From: Carettochelys insculpta
Lineage: Eukaryota; Chordata; Testudines; Carettochelyidae
Length of the DNA: 64,000 nt
Assembly: GCF_033958435.1 (NCBI RefSeq)
Contig: NC_134138.1
Location: 31,278,598 to 31,342,597 of the forward strand
Reading direction: 5' to 3'
In this document: positions 1 through 10,636 of the stretch, in pieces
Position numbering within the stretch: the stretch's first letter is position 1
Layout of the letters: the number at the start of each line of letters is the position of its first letter
Position numbers and translations under genes: made by a program
Notes under the pieces: model-generated
Told to the model about the DNA's origin: nothing
Database searches by the model: none
What the model saw: the letters and a program-made list of their open reading frames with translations, nothing else

Positions 1-282
1 ATAAAACCACACAATATTTTGAGAATTGGTAAAATTTGCATAGGAACGTTTCATTATGTGATAGATTAATGTTGATTGTCCTCACAGAAGTAGAAATGTG
101 CATAAAGGGAGAGTTGATCCTTTGTTTACTGTGTACCGTAGTAGATATGGCACAAAACACATATTCCAAGAGTGGGAGCTCTTTTTTGACACAGCTTCCT
201 ATATTAGGTGCTCGTATCACCCCCATTAATGTACTGTCTGAGCCCAATCACAGTCTTTAATGCATTCAAACGTGAGTGTAGA

Positions 283-372
283 TTCTGTGAGGTAGGGCAG
301 TGCTATTATCCCCATTTTGCAGATGGAAAACTGAGGCAGAGCCTGGGTTAGCAACTACCTCAAAGTCAGCCA
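283..372 (-). mobile_element. MIR-like SINE fragment, antisense
   Basis: The text TTATCCCCATTTTGCAGATG followed by GAAAACTGAGGCAGAGCC is the reverse complement of the conserved central part of MIR-type SINEs (the CTCAGTTT...CATCTGTAAAATGGGG region). Only about 90 bases are recognisable, so this is an old, truncated copy. Confidence 0.65.
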
Positions 373-1349
373 GTAATTCTGCGCTGTCACATGGTCTGCA
401 GCGAAATGTAGGTTTTTCAAAGTCTTCAACTAGTGCCCTCACTAATGGACCATCCTTTTTGCAATTAAATTATATTTCATGAAAGCATTAACATGAAATA
501 GAAAAAAAAGAAAAAAAAAAGCAACTCCCCATCAAATGGGGGAGAAATGTGCCCTGCATTTCAGGAAAGCTCAGAATGCTCTAAGGAAGTGAAGGCCAGA
601 CAGAAACCATGCGTTGCATCCAGCACTGGAGCATTTGTACAGATTGGAAACTGATTGAAATGTCAGTGGTATTCTTCTTTGGTGGATTGTGACTTCAGAG
701 CTGTGCCCAGAGCAAATGCTGAAGCCCTGTACAGGATTGATTAATCTCTTAAAACTGGTTGGCTTTCTGAGCTCATTCATTACTTTCCTGCTTTGTTAAC
801 CCTTGAATATGTATAGTTACAGGAAGCAGTGCAGCGAAGGTGAAAGGAAACCCCGGTCTAATGCTTTCTTGTGGGTTCTGCTCATCCAGACTTCATGGTT
901 ATTCAGTGCAGTTTTCCTGTATGAGCTGTCACAGTATGTTGACCTTTTGGCTAATCCTGATTTCTAAATTATTGAGAGCTTGTATTCCAACAGGGGTGGC
1001 CAAACTTACTGACCCCTGCCCCAGCCACAACCAACCATCTGTAGAAGTTCCAGAGTCATGGTGCACCTGCCAATGCTCATAGCTTCAGCAGCAGTGAGGC
1101 ATCTGCCACAACTTCAGCTATGGAACCCCTGAGCTCTGGCTTGCAAGACTGAAAAGCCCTAATGACTTCCACCTCCTGCACTGCTGGGCAGAAGCCCATA
1201 ATGTACTACGAGGTAGAGGTCCTCCTTTCCTGTACATCTCCCACCCTGAAGTCTGGGAAATGGAGAACTGGGGCAGAAGGCAGTACTGTGAACCACACTT
1301 CAACTGTAAACCTGCCCCATGTGGCTCATGAGCCCCACGACAGCTTGGC

Positions 1350-1500
1350 TATCCCAGTGATGCCAACAGCCCCAGGTCAGCAGCAGAAGGGATTGACCCT
1401 GCAACCTTAGGAGCTAAAGTGCTGTGTCCTACCACATGAGTTAAAGGCCAGCTGGCTTTCAGCCAAGGCTGTAGAGCAGTGACTTCACTCTTCCTACTAT
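1350..1500 (-). mobile_element. tRNA-derived SINE head, antisense
   Basis: Read on the minus strand, this contains a tRNA-like promoter region with a B-box-like GGGTCAATCCC and an upstream TTTAGCTC motif. The same text, read on the plus strand, recurs at 18460-18605 (agagtgaagtc..ctctacagcctt..ggcctttagctc..ttcagtcccttctgctg), so the two are copies of one family. The sequence at 990-1350 may be its diverged body or a different repeat. Confidence 0.5.
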
Positions 1501-2590
1501 GTGGTCTCAGTGCCTCTGGGGTTACACCTGTATTGTAGCATTCACTCTCCAGGCCCTGCAAGAGGAAGAGACACGCTTTCACTTTGGCCAGTTCATGGTC
1601 TGCTGTGAGAATGCAAATAACACTGTTAAAAAAAAAAACACAACAGACTGGGAATATGGCCCTGGGAAGATTTACAGAGGCTGATTAACAGCTGTTTGCT
1701 TGTAAAGAGGATCACACATGTTAGCTGTCTGTGAAGGCCTACAAATGCGATTAAATACATGTACTTGAAACACAAATAAAAATTCTAGACCTCACTCACA
1801 CCCTTGCCCTGACAAGTCCAGGGGTAAAATGAAGGGGGGCTGTCTTTTGTTATCCTCTCCTGTGCTCTGCATAATGTGCAGAATCAAAATGTGCAGTTTT
1901 TCTTTTAAATATATGTACTTTTGGCAAGGGTGTAAAGTCCAAACAGGGCAAGTGCTGAGAATTATGAAATTTTGGGCAAGTGTACCACTTATATTGGGCT
2001 TTTGATACACCTTGATTTCATTGCCTGCCCATGGGCATGCTTTCTCACACTATCAGCCTATTGCTGTGCATGTTTTTCAATGTTGTCACACCATGTGGGT
2101 TTTATTAGGTTTCCCAGGAAATTACTGCAATGCTTCTGCTTCTGATGCAGCTTGTGTCATCTTCTCTGATATTCAGATAATTCTGACACACACAATCACA
2201 GGCTTGTGTATAGGAATTTCTGGGGGTGGAGGGTTCTTTCAGTGTACCTCACTTTCCTCTCCAGCTGGCCCTCTCCCCACTCTCCCTCCAGTCTGGCCCT
2301 GCCCCTCTCCCTCCAGCTTTATAGCTGCCTGCAGCCATAATCATGTGCACATAGGCCCCTGCTGCCCTAATCCTCTTCCCCTGCTCCTCCCTGCCCTGTG
2401 TGCTGGGGTCCTGGCTGCTGTGCACCCATGGCTCTCCTGCTACCCTCAGCCCTGGGTATGCACCAGGGCTCTCCTGATGGCATGCAGAGCAAGGGAGCAG
2501 TGTTCCCGCTACGATTTTCCATTCTTGGATAGGTTGAGTTTTCTTTTGTGCAGGTTAAATTTTTTTTTATGTGCAACACCAGTACTGAGG

Positions 2591-3011
2591 GGCCGTGTCT
2601 ACACTAGCCAAAAGCTTCAAAATGGCCATGCAAATGGCCATTTCAGAGTTTACTAATGAAGCGCTGAAATACATATTCAGTGCCTCGTTAGCATGCGGGT
2701 AGCCACGGCACTTCGAAATTGACGCGGCTCTCCGCCGCGCGGCTCGTCCAGATGGGGCTCCTTTTCGAAAGGCCCCCAGCTACTTCGAAGTCCCCTTATT
2801 CCTGTCTGCTCATAGGAATAAGGGGACTCTGAAGGAGCCGGGGGTCTTTCAAAAAGGAGCCCCGTCTGGACGAGCTGGGTCAATTTTGAAGTGCCGCGGC
2901 CGCCCGCATGCTAATGAGGCGCTGAATATGTATTTCAGCACTTCATTAGTAAACTTCGAAATGGCCATTTGCATGGCCATTTTGAAGGTTTGGGCTAGTG
3001 TAGATGTAGCC
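2591..3011. mobile_element. Palindromic MITE, family A
   Basis: The element is a near-perfect inverted repeat about 420 bp long. It starts GGCCGTGTCTACACTAGCC and ends with the inverse (GGCTAGTGTAGATGTAGCC). The arms carry CTAATGAAGCGCTGAAATAC and its complement, and the centre is a short loop around 2800 between two copies of a CCCCTTATTCCT type motif. The flanking trinucleotide AGG is present on both sides (2588-2590 and 3012-3014), which fits a 3-bp target-site duplication as in PIF/Harbinger-type transposons. There is no coding capacity. Confidence 0.8.
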
Positions 3012-3334
3012 AGGGAGTGTGTAGATGTGCACCACCTGCATGAACGAAAAATTTAGATAGAAATATGTACTGCAAAGAGTCTATATGTGTGGAAGAAAAT
3101 ATATCAGAATAAGGGATAATTAACAAGGAGCAATGCTTATGAGGTTTGTTTAATACAAAGTCAAATTAAATAAAAATGAATACTACTTCTGGAATACCTG
3201 TATTATCATCCTTTCTAACAACTGAAGCTAGTGAACACACCAAAATGAATATTATGCACACATAGCTCAGCTTTAAGATGCTAAACAAATCAACCAGTCA
3301 AGCAGAAACACTCAGAAAAGATTATGGGATGGAG

Positions 3335-3700
3335 CGTGGGAGGCTCAGGGCAGTGTCAGGGTAGGGGTGTAGGAGGTGCTCAGATGTGAGAATGGAGTGT
3401 GTATGGGGTGCAGAAGTTAGGATTGGGTGCTGGGGTTATGGAAATAAAGGAATCAGGGCTGGGGTGATGAGGGACTCAGGGCAGGGGGTTGCAATGTCTG
3501 GGGGTGCGGAAGTTTGAGTAGGTTGCTGGAGATGTCAGGGATTTGGGAGTAAGGAGTGTGAGGGGCCCAGAGCAAGGCATCAGAGTTCATGAGGGACTCC
3601 AGGTGGTGCACTGGGGTGGAGCGGTATAGGAAGCAGGGCAGAGGGCTAGGAGTGTAAGTTAGGGTACAGTGTGTGGGGACTGAGGGGATGACCCTGGAGC
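3335..3700. repeat. G-rich degenerate tandem repeat
   Basis: The plus strand is a run of imperfect units such as ggggtgcaggagtt, gctggggt and cagggattt, giving strong G/C strand asymmetry over about 360 bp. Units are not sharply periodic. It looks like a decayed minisatellite. Confidence 0.45.
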
Positions 3701-5171
3701 CGAGTTATCTTACCTGGACGCTGGTTTTGGATCAGGGTGGTCTTTTGAAGAATTTATTTTAAAAACCTGTCTGAAGATCCAAGCATTCAAGGTTGAATAC
3801 TGTAAACTGTTTGATATCTGGCATCCACAGGACTGGGAGGGTGCCAGATAGTCAAATATTCTGGATAATGGAGAGTATTCCCACTAGGTGGGAGACCAGA
3901 GGAGCTTGCTGGCTGCACTCACATGCAGCAAGGAGGGATGCAGGGCAACGCTGAGTTGGCTGTCCTCCCCAGGGGCTGGGTATTGCTCATGATCTGTATA
4001 CAAACCCGAACCCTGACACCACTTCTCCTCTGCTTAGCGGACACTGGAGGAGCGGGGTGTTGCTTGCACTCTGTACAATCCCAGCCCTGACACCACTTCT
4101 CATCTGCTTAGTGGACACTGGGCATGAGCCCGGCAAGCAGAGGAACCTGCCAGCTGCACTTACGTGCAGCATGGAGGGACACAGGGGGAGTTTGTCTCTG
4201 TCATCTTAAGGGGTGGCCAGTGTGGAAGGGTGGGTCCCAGGCGAGAGGCAGCTGGGAGAGCAAATGTGAGCGGTGCCCCCTGAGGAACCGTGCACTCCTG
4301 AGCTGTGTGGCCTGTAGTCAGGGCTGCTGAGACATGCTGGGCCCTGGTGGAGGGTGTGGGAATGGCCAGAGCAGCCTGTCCCTTCCTGCAGCTGACAGTT
4401 GTCCACACAGAGCTGTGCCAGCTCTGGCTGCACTGAGGAGACTGCCCCACTATATAGGTCCCCCAAACAACAGCTGGTGAATAGGTCGCTGCGTTCACTG
4501 CCCCGCTGTCACCCTCCCAGCAACTGTTCCCCCCATGCACATGCCTGGGGCTCTGCTTCCTGACCCTCATGTCCTGGCTCTTTTCCCTGACTGCCCCAAA
4601 TGCTAGCACCAGGGAGCGAGCTGCTGTGATCCACAACATGCGTTCTTGGAGCCCTGCTGCGACCCATCTCCCAAGCACACATATCCAGTGCCTTGTTCCC
4701 TGAGCCCCAACACATGCCCGGGCTCTGCTTTGGATCCCTCTGTGCTGTGTGTGAGTGTAGCCGGCAAACTCCTCTGTTCTTTCTGTGCTTCCACACACTG
4801 TTACCTGACAGAGCTAACCAGCTCTGCGTTATGACGGTTATTTGAGAGTGCCGGTTACCCAAATACCAGTTAAACAAGAGTTTACTCTTTGCTGATTGTG
4901 CAGCTAGCCATGAAGGGATTTTGTAGAGATGTGATTTTTAGAAGCTTCAGCCACAAACTCATGAAACATTTAAAGCAAATTTTAAACTGTGGACATAATA
5001 CACAGCTGTTTTTGTCAGTAAATTCTCCATTCACATATGCCTGTTGAATGCTTTTAATTACCACTTAATGTCTCTTTCACAGTTCATCCTATGTTATGCT
5101 AATAGGTCAGACAAGCTGGAAGGGTTTTCATTTTTAGGTTAACGGATCCTCTTTCAGGACGAGTATCAGAG

Positions 5172-5412
5172 GGACAGCCGAGTTAGTCTGTATCTTTGAA
5201 AACAACAAGAAGTCCTGCAGCACCTAATAGACTAACAGATATTTTGGAGCATAAGCTTTCGTGGGCATAGGCCTGCTTCGTCAGACGCAAGACTCATGAT
5301 AGGCCCTGGGGATAGCAGTGCATGACTCATGCATCTGATGAAGCAGGTCTTTGCCCATGAAAGCTTATGCTCCAAAATATCTGTTAGTCTGTAAGGTGCC
5401 ACAGGATGTCTT
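5172..5412. mobile_element. Penelope-type tail as an inverted dimer
   Basis: The left arm (CACCTAATAGACTAACAGAT, ATTTTGGAGCATAAGCTTTC) is the inverse of the right arm (GAAAGCTTATGCTCCAAAAT, ATCTGTTAGTC...GGTGCC). Together they make a foldback of about 240 bp with a 60-bp loop. The motif GATGAAGCAGGTCT..CCATGAAAGCTTATGCTCC is the standard 3' tail of a widespread vertebrate Penelope-like element. Confidence 0.6.
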
Positions 5413-6086
5413 TCAGGACAAGTCCTCTGTCTGCAAGCTACTGTTGTGTGAGCCTTCCGGAATGGTCAGAATAAGGATAGGAAGAAGGGGAAAGGTTGAG
5501 TGCTAAGACCTGGGGAGACATGGCTTCCCGTTGCCTGTTATAACTGCTGCCCCTGCCTCAGAGGAGGGGGGCGGGGGGACTTGTGGATCAGGTGTAATTA
5601 TAAACTGCTGACATGGCAGAGCTATTACAAAGAAGAGAACTTTTTGCAGTGGAGATAGCTCCTGATGTCCTCTGCAGGGTAACCATCTAAACTTGTATCT
5701 GATTGGCGTTTGTGAAGCAAGAATACCACCTTGTGAGCAGACACAATGGAAGCAATCCCTGGCAATCCATACATGCGTAAGCACACATCCAGTGTGACTC
5801 TTAATAGGACACCTCCTGGTCACAAATACGGAAATGTTCAGGTCTCTTGAACTTCATCAGGTGAGTTTAAGGGAAGATGTGAGATCAACTGCCCCTTGAG
5901 GGTGAATCAGTAGAAATCCAAACATAATACTATGCTTTTAGGGGCATAAAGGCTTCATTTTTTGTTTAGTGGATGAATGCCTGTCAGGGGGATTCCTGGA
6001 TGATAGAGAGGAGTCTTTTTGAAAGGAAATCTTCACTCCTATTTTGGTGTGCGCAAAAGATTCCCATTGGGCAGGTTCTGCAGTTT

Positions 6087-6730
6087 GGGTGACCATCTGT
6101 TCCATATTGGTCAGGACAGCCCTGTATTTCAGGCACAAGAAGGTGTCCTGATTTATTTCTAAAAGGGGAAATTTCCTCTTATTTGCTGGCTTCTGGCTCC
6201 CTGAGCTGTGGGGAGCTGGAGCCCGACTAGCACAACTTTTGCCAGGTTCTCGGCTCCCCGCTGCTCAGGGGAGCTGGAGCCTGAGTGGTGTGGCTGCTGC
6301 CTGGCTCACGGTTCCTGAGCTGCGGGGAGCTGGGAGTGTACTGGCACTGTGTGGCTGCCACCTAGTTAGTTCAGATCTGGCTCCTTGTGGCTTGGGGGAG
6401 TCAGATCAGTGCAGGCGCTGCCTGGCTTCTGGCTCTGTGCATCTCAGGGAGGCTGGGAGGAGCCACCGGTGTCTGGTTCCTGGCTCCCCACTGCTTGAGG
6501 GAGCCGGTAGCCAGGCCAGCAGCTGTTGCCCTGTTCCCGGCTCCCCATAGCTTGGGGAAACCAGGAGCCATTGCTGCCCCCTGCAGCTAATGAGCACCCC
6601 CACGAGCAAGCTGGTAGCCCCCACAGGGTAGCCACCACCTGACTGGTAGGGTGACTATCCATGCCGTTTTGTCTGGAACAATAGCATCATCCCCCTGTCC
6701 TGTATTTGGCCTTGGGAGGTCTGGTCACCC
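6087..6730. mobile_element. DNA-transposon-like element with GGGTGACCA ends and an internal minisatellite
   Basis: The left end reads GGGTGACCATCTGTTCC and the right end GAGGTCTGGTCACCC, which are inverse for about nine bases. A second internal copy of the end-like text (tagggtgactatcc) lies at 6648-6661. The body is mostly the GC-rich tandem array at 6188-6600. I cannot assign a named family. Confidence 0.5.
6188..6600. repeat. Minisatellite with about seven diverged units of 51-69 bp
   Basis: Each unit begins with a form of GGCTCC and carries GCTG.GGGGAGC.GGAG, then a CTGCCTGG-type end. Unit starts fall near 6188, 6246, 6304, 6373, 6425, 6476 and 6537. Unit identity is only moderate, so the array is old. 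Confidence 0.6.
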
Positions 6731-6817
6731 TATCTGCAACAGACCAGAATATCATTCACTGCACACGTGCAGACTGCATTTTTGTGACCAGACTATGTAT
6801 GTATATTTAATCTCTAT

Positions 6818-7295
6818 GGCTATGGGGCATGGTAATCAGGCTGATGGGAGATCACTAATGAAGTGCTGAGATGAATACGCAGAACTTCATTAAGCTAATT
6901 CTACCGCACTGCAACTTCGAAGTGTCAAACTGCGAACTGTGAACATGTGTAGCCGCGGGCACTTTGAAGTGCCCACGCTACTTCCGAGTGCCTTTATTCC
7001 CCAAAATTTTGAAGTTTGGGGCAAGTGCAGACATAGCCATAGAGATTAAACATACATACACAATGTGGTCACAAAAATTTTGAGGAGTAAAGGCACCTCA
7101 AAGTAGCTCAGGCACTTTGAAGTGTCTGCAGCCACATGGCATGCCAGCACTTCAAAGTTTGACACTTTGAAGTTGCCGTGGTAGAGAATTAGCCTAATGA
7201 AGTGCTGCATATTTATTACAGCACTTCATTAGTAATCTTCCATCAGCCTGATTACCATTCCCCCTTCAAAGTTTGGGGCAAATGTAGACATAGCC
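6818..7295. mobile_element. Palindromic MITE, family A, with internal rearrangement
   Basis: The right end reads TTTGGGGCAAATGTAGACATAGCC and the left end GGCTATG; the left terminal repeat is shortened by about 24 bases. The arms share ACTAATGAAGTGCTG and its complement with the other family A copies. TAT flanks the element on both sides (6815-6817 and 7296-7298). The centre (7000-7080) is not ordinary element sequence: see the separate finding on the inverted copy of flanking DNA. Confidence 0.75.
7039..7078. repeat. Inverted copy of the element's own left flank
   Basis: These 40 bases are the reverse complement of 6778-6817 with about five mismatches. They sit directly after an element end (agacatagcc, ending at 7038), exactly as the true left flank sits next to the left end. 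The junction therefore copies flank plus terminus in inverted orientation. Confidence 0.75.
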
Positions 7296-7388
7296 TATAT
7301 GTGATACATGTACATATGCACTTACACTTTATCTGAAGACACAGAAATACATGGGTGTTACGGTTGATTTTATCAACATTAATTTGGG

Positions 7389-7878
7389 CTGTAGTAACAA
7401 AGAGGAAGCTGTGCTAGTCTATACGCTATCAAAACAAAAAGCAGTCAAGTAGCACTTTAAAGACTAGCAAAATGGTTTATTAGGTGAGCTTTCGTGGGAC
7501 AGACCCACTTCTTCAGACCATAGCCAGACCAGAACAGACTCAATATTTAAGACACAGAGAACCAAAAACAGTAAGCAAGGAGGACAAATCAGAAAAAGAT
7601 AATAAAGGTGAGCAAATCAGAGAGTGGCTGGGTGGGGGGGAACTTGGCTCAGTCTAATTCTTGACCTTCCCCCCCACCCCTCCACTCTCTGATTTGCTCA
7701 CCTTGATTATCTTTTTCTGATTTGCCCTCCTTGCTTACTGTTTTTGGTTCTCTGTGTCTTAAATATTGAGTCTGTTCTGGTCTGGCTATGGTCTGAAGAA
7801 GTGGGTCTGTCCCACGAAAGCTCACCTAATAAACCATTTTGCTAGTCTTTAAAGTGCTACTTGACTGCTTTTTGTTTT
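7389..7878. mobile_element. Penelope-type tail as a long inverted dimer
   Basis: The left arm runs from AAAAAGCAGTCAAGTAGCAC through AAATGGTTTATTAGGTGAGC, CCACTTCTTCAGACCATAGC and AATATTTAAGACACAGAG. The right arm repeats this in reverse order as complement, to GTGCTACTTGACTGCTTTTT. The centre, near 7640-7670, is a G/C-rich strand-switch point. The tail half matches the 3' end of the element at 9980-10630, which encodes a GIY-YIG domain, so it is Penelope-derived. A second dimer of the same type is at 26650-27145. Confidence 0.75.
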
Positions 7879-9002
7879 TATTAATTTGGGCTGTTTGCAT
7901 TACTCACAAACGGAGACGCCACATATGAGTGATGATGGTGATTCTCAATCCCTTTGTACCTCACCATTAAGTTTTCTTTCTGTGCATAATATTTAAATTC
8001 AATTAGTCTGTTTTCATCTTTCTTTACTTGTAAAACAAGCTGCTTTAGTAGCATGAATCCAGCTGTACCATATCAGGAGGGAGAAAACTAGTCACAAATA
8101 GATATTATGACTCCTATGAAGTAAAATTTCTATAGATAAAATATCACAGTATAAGGTCCTCTGTCTGTTAATCAACCAATTTTAGAGGTTGGGCTCTCTC
8201 TTTTCATCTCTAATGGTATAATGATGACATACCTAGGCTTCTTGGTTTATCAGCTATAAGTATTACATGGGTAATTATTCACCATCCTTTACCTCTGACT
8301 ACTCTTGTTTTGGGAGAATCTGCATGGAGTTGTACAGATGAGACCTTTCTTCTATCAAGTTCTCAAAAATGAAACCAAACCAAACTAAAATGGTGGCTGT
8401 TTGAAACTGATCAGAAATTTGGAAACTGTAGAAGCAGTCCCAGCAGGCAGAGTGCAAACAGCAAAAGATTGGTTGGCACTTGCCTTATCAGGAAGATATG
8501 CCCGCAGCTTCACTTGACCAAATTAAAATTTGCAGCTAATACCTTGCTGCATCTATGCTGAAGTCTCAGCTTCTCCACTTGATTGGCTTGGTTAATTTGT
8601 AGCCTGAATCTTCCAGTACATCTCAAATTCCTTTGCATGAGCTGCAACGTTACTTCAGAAGATGTGATGGTATGTAAATAATATTCAGGGTTTTCTGAGG
8701 CTGAAGGTGCCTCGAAATTGCTGTAGTTAAGTCACTTCCTGTATTTGTGCATCACATCCCAGTACAACTGAACCAGTACTATATCACTGCAGGATTTCGT
8801 TAAATTTGGGTGGGTGGGAGGCAGATACAGTACTGAAATAGATGGGGAGGAGGGAGAAGAACAACTCAAATGGAAGGGGAGTGACAATGAATGCTGTGTG
8901 TGTGAAGAGAGTTTTTGTGAGAGGTAGGGAATAGGGATGTGAAAGAGGGTGTTGTGCTTCGGCCTTTTAAAGGAAATGGTTACACACAGACACACACACG
9001 AT

Positions 9003-9445
9003 GGCTATGTCTGCACTACAGAGATCTTTTGCAAAAAGCCCTTCCGGAAGATCCTTTCTGAAAGAAGTTCTTTCGAAAGAGAGCGTCCATTCACGCAAAA
9101 GCAGATCAAAAGCGTGATCTGCTCTTTTGAAAGAGAGTGTCCACACAAGCCTCGCTCTTTTGAAAGAATGGACCAGGGACAAAAAAATCAGGCCCCGTGA
9201 GGACTGCTTTTTTGAAAAAAAGGTCCCGCAGAGCATCTACATGCGGTTTCTTTCTAAGCAAGCTTTCAAAAGGGGGCGCTCTTCCTGAAATGAAAAAGGA
9301 AGAGTGATTTTGAAAGCAAAGCCACATTCTTTCAATTTACTTTCAAAATAATGCTTTTTGTGTGTAGACACTCTGAGGGATCCTTTGAAATAGCCCCATT
9401 CTTTCAAAAAATCTTCTGAAAGAACTTGCTGGTGTAGACGCAACC
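9003..9445. mobile_element. Palindromic MITE, family C
   Basis: It starts GGCTATGTCTGCACTACAGA and ends CTTGCTGGTGTAGACGCAACC. The body is rich in TTTCGAAAGA/CTTTCAAAAG motifs in both orientations, so the short open frames on both strands are by-products of the palindrome. A second copy is at 51138-51571. Flanking GAT and AAT differ at one base. Confidence 0.7.
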
Positions 9446-9979
9446 AATATGAAGTATATAGAACTGGTGTTGATGAACTATAGTTGCAGCTGGTCTCCTA
9501 TGACTGAAAAAGTCTCCTCCAGTGGACATAATTATATCCAGTTTTGGTCTCTCTGTGTACATTGGACTACAGTTTTCCACTATAATTCTGAACCTCAGTC
9601 AGTAAGCACCTGTGGTGGTGATGTTACATGAGTGTATATATACTGCACTGTGGATTTTGCAACCTGTTGTCTTTACGTTTGTGGAAATGACATCTTTGGC
9701 TCCCAGATAAATCTATATTTAAAATCAATTAAAAAAAAAACGTCTTTGTATCTGTTCTATGATCTTGGCAGCTTACCAGCATTTAAATTAATATTTTGTA
9801 TTGTAAAGGGGAATGTGAGGACTTTTGGCACTGTACCCCTTCATACAATAAAGAATCAAAGCCAGGAGTCAGAAGTCTTCTATCACAAGTGGAAACTGAG
9901 ATTCACAAAATCAGTTCCTCCAATATTGTGAGATTTTCCCATGTTAAGTTCAGGAGGGAGTTGGAGAGAAACTGGTTTG

Positions 9980-10636
9980 AGAAACAGTGATACCATCACT
10001 GGACCTTACCAGGTTATTCACAGAATCATGAGCACATTCTCATGTTCCTCTACTAACATCATATATGCCATCATGTGCCAACAATGCCCACATACTTTGT
10101 ATATAGGACAAACAGTAAACACGCTTCGACAAAGAATGAATGGACACAAAACAGGACATCAAAAAGCTCTTAACTCACAAGCCTGCCCACCAGCTCTTTA
10201 ATGGAGTGGGCCATTCTGTTAATGACCTGAAAGTCTGTGTTTTACTGAAAAGGAACTTTAAGAATCGCCTACAAAGAGAGAATGTGGAGCTCTCTTTTAT
10301 ATTCAGATTTGACAGATTAACACGTGGTTTGAACCTGGACACCAATTACCTACCCCATTATAAGGACTCTTTTACATACTTTGTTTTTTCTGACTCTTCA
10401 CTTTCACCCCTCCTACCGCCCCTCCTCTCTTCTGATTTGCCAATCTTGATTACAGTTTTTCTGATTTGTCAACCTTGATAACTCTTTCTGGTTCTCTGTG
10501 CCCTAAATATTGAGTCTGTTCTGGTATGGCTATACTCTGAAGAAGTGGGTCTATCCCCTAAAAGCTCACCACCTAATAAAATTTTTTGTTAGTCTTTAAA
10601 GTGCTACTGGAATGCTTTTTTGTTTTGATTTGAGGA
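9980..10636 (+). mobile_element. Penelope-like retrotransposon 3' fragment with GIY-YIG endonuclease and tail
   Basis: In the frame at 9941-10201 the translation contains NIIYAIMCQQCPHTLYIGQT followed by LRQRMNGH. This is the Y-x-I...C-x2-C...YIG...LR.R...H pattern of the GIY-YIG endonuclease carried at the C-terminus of Penelope-like elements. A frameshift lies between about 10140 and 10170: the expected continuation (FNGVGHSVNDLKVCVL, then a QRE/FIFRFD/GLN pattern) is in the frame starting at 10140. After the coding part comes the tail GAAGAAGTGGGTCT..AAAGCTCACC..TAATAAAATTTT..AAAGTGCTACT, ending near 10630. The reverse-transcriptase part is missing, so this is a 5'-truncated dead copy on the plus strand. 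Confidence 0.7.

Noticed and set aside
2012..2656. Open frame of 214 codons
   Set aside because: Composition is Pro/Cys/Leu-rich without domain or homology I know; it runs into the family A MITE and has no splice or promoter support.
4160..4877. Overlapping minus-strand frames of up to 212 codons
   Set aside because: They lie in a GC-richer repeat-like region, overlap each other in different frames and show no protein motif.
9003..9445. Overlapping frames of 60-90 codons on both strands with FERE/SFKRA-like repeats
   Set aside because: They result from the palindromic TTTCGAAAGA text of a MITE.
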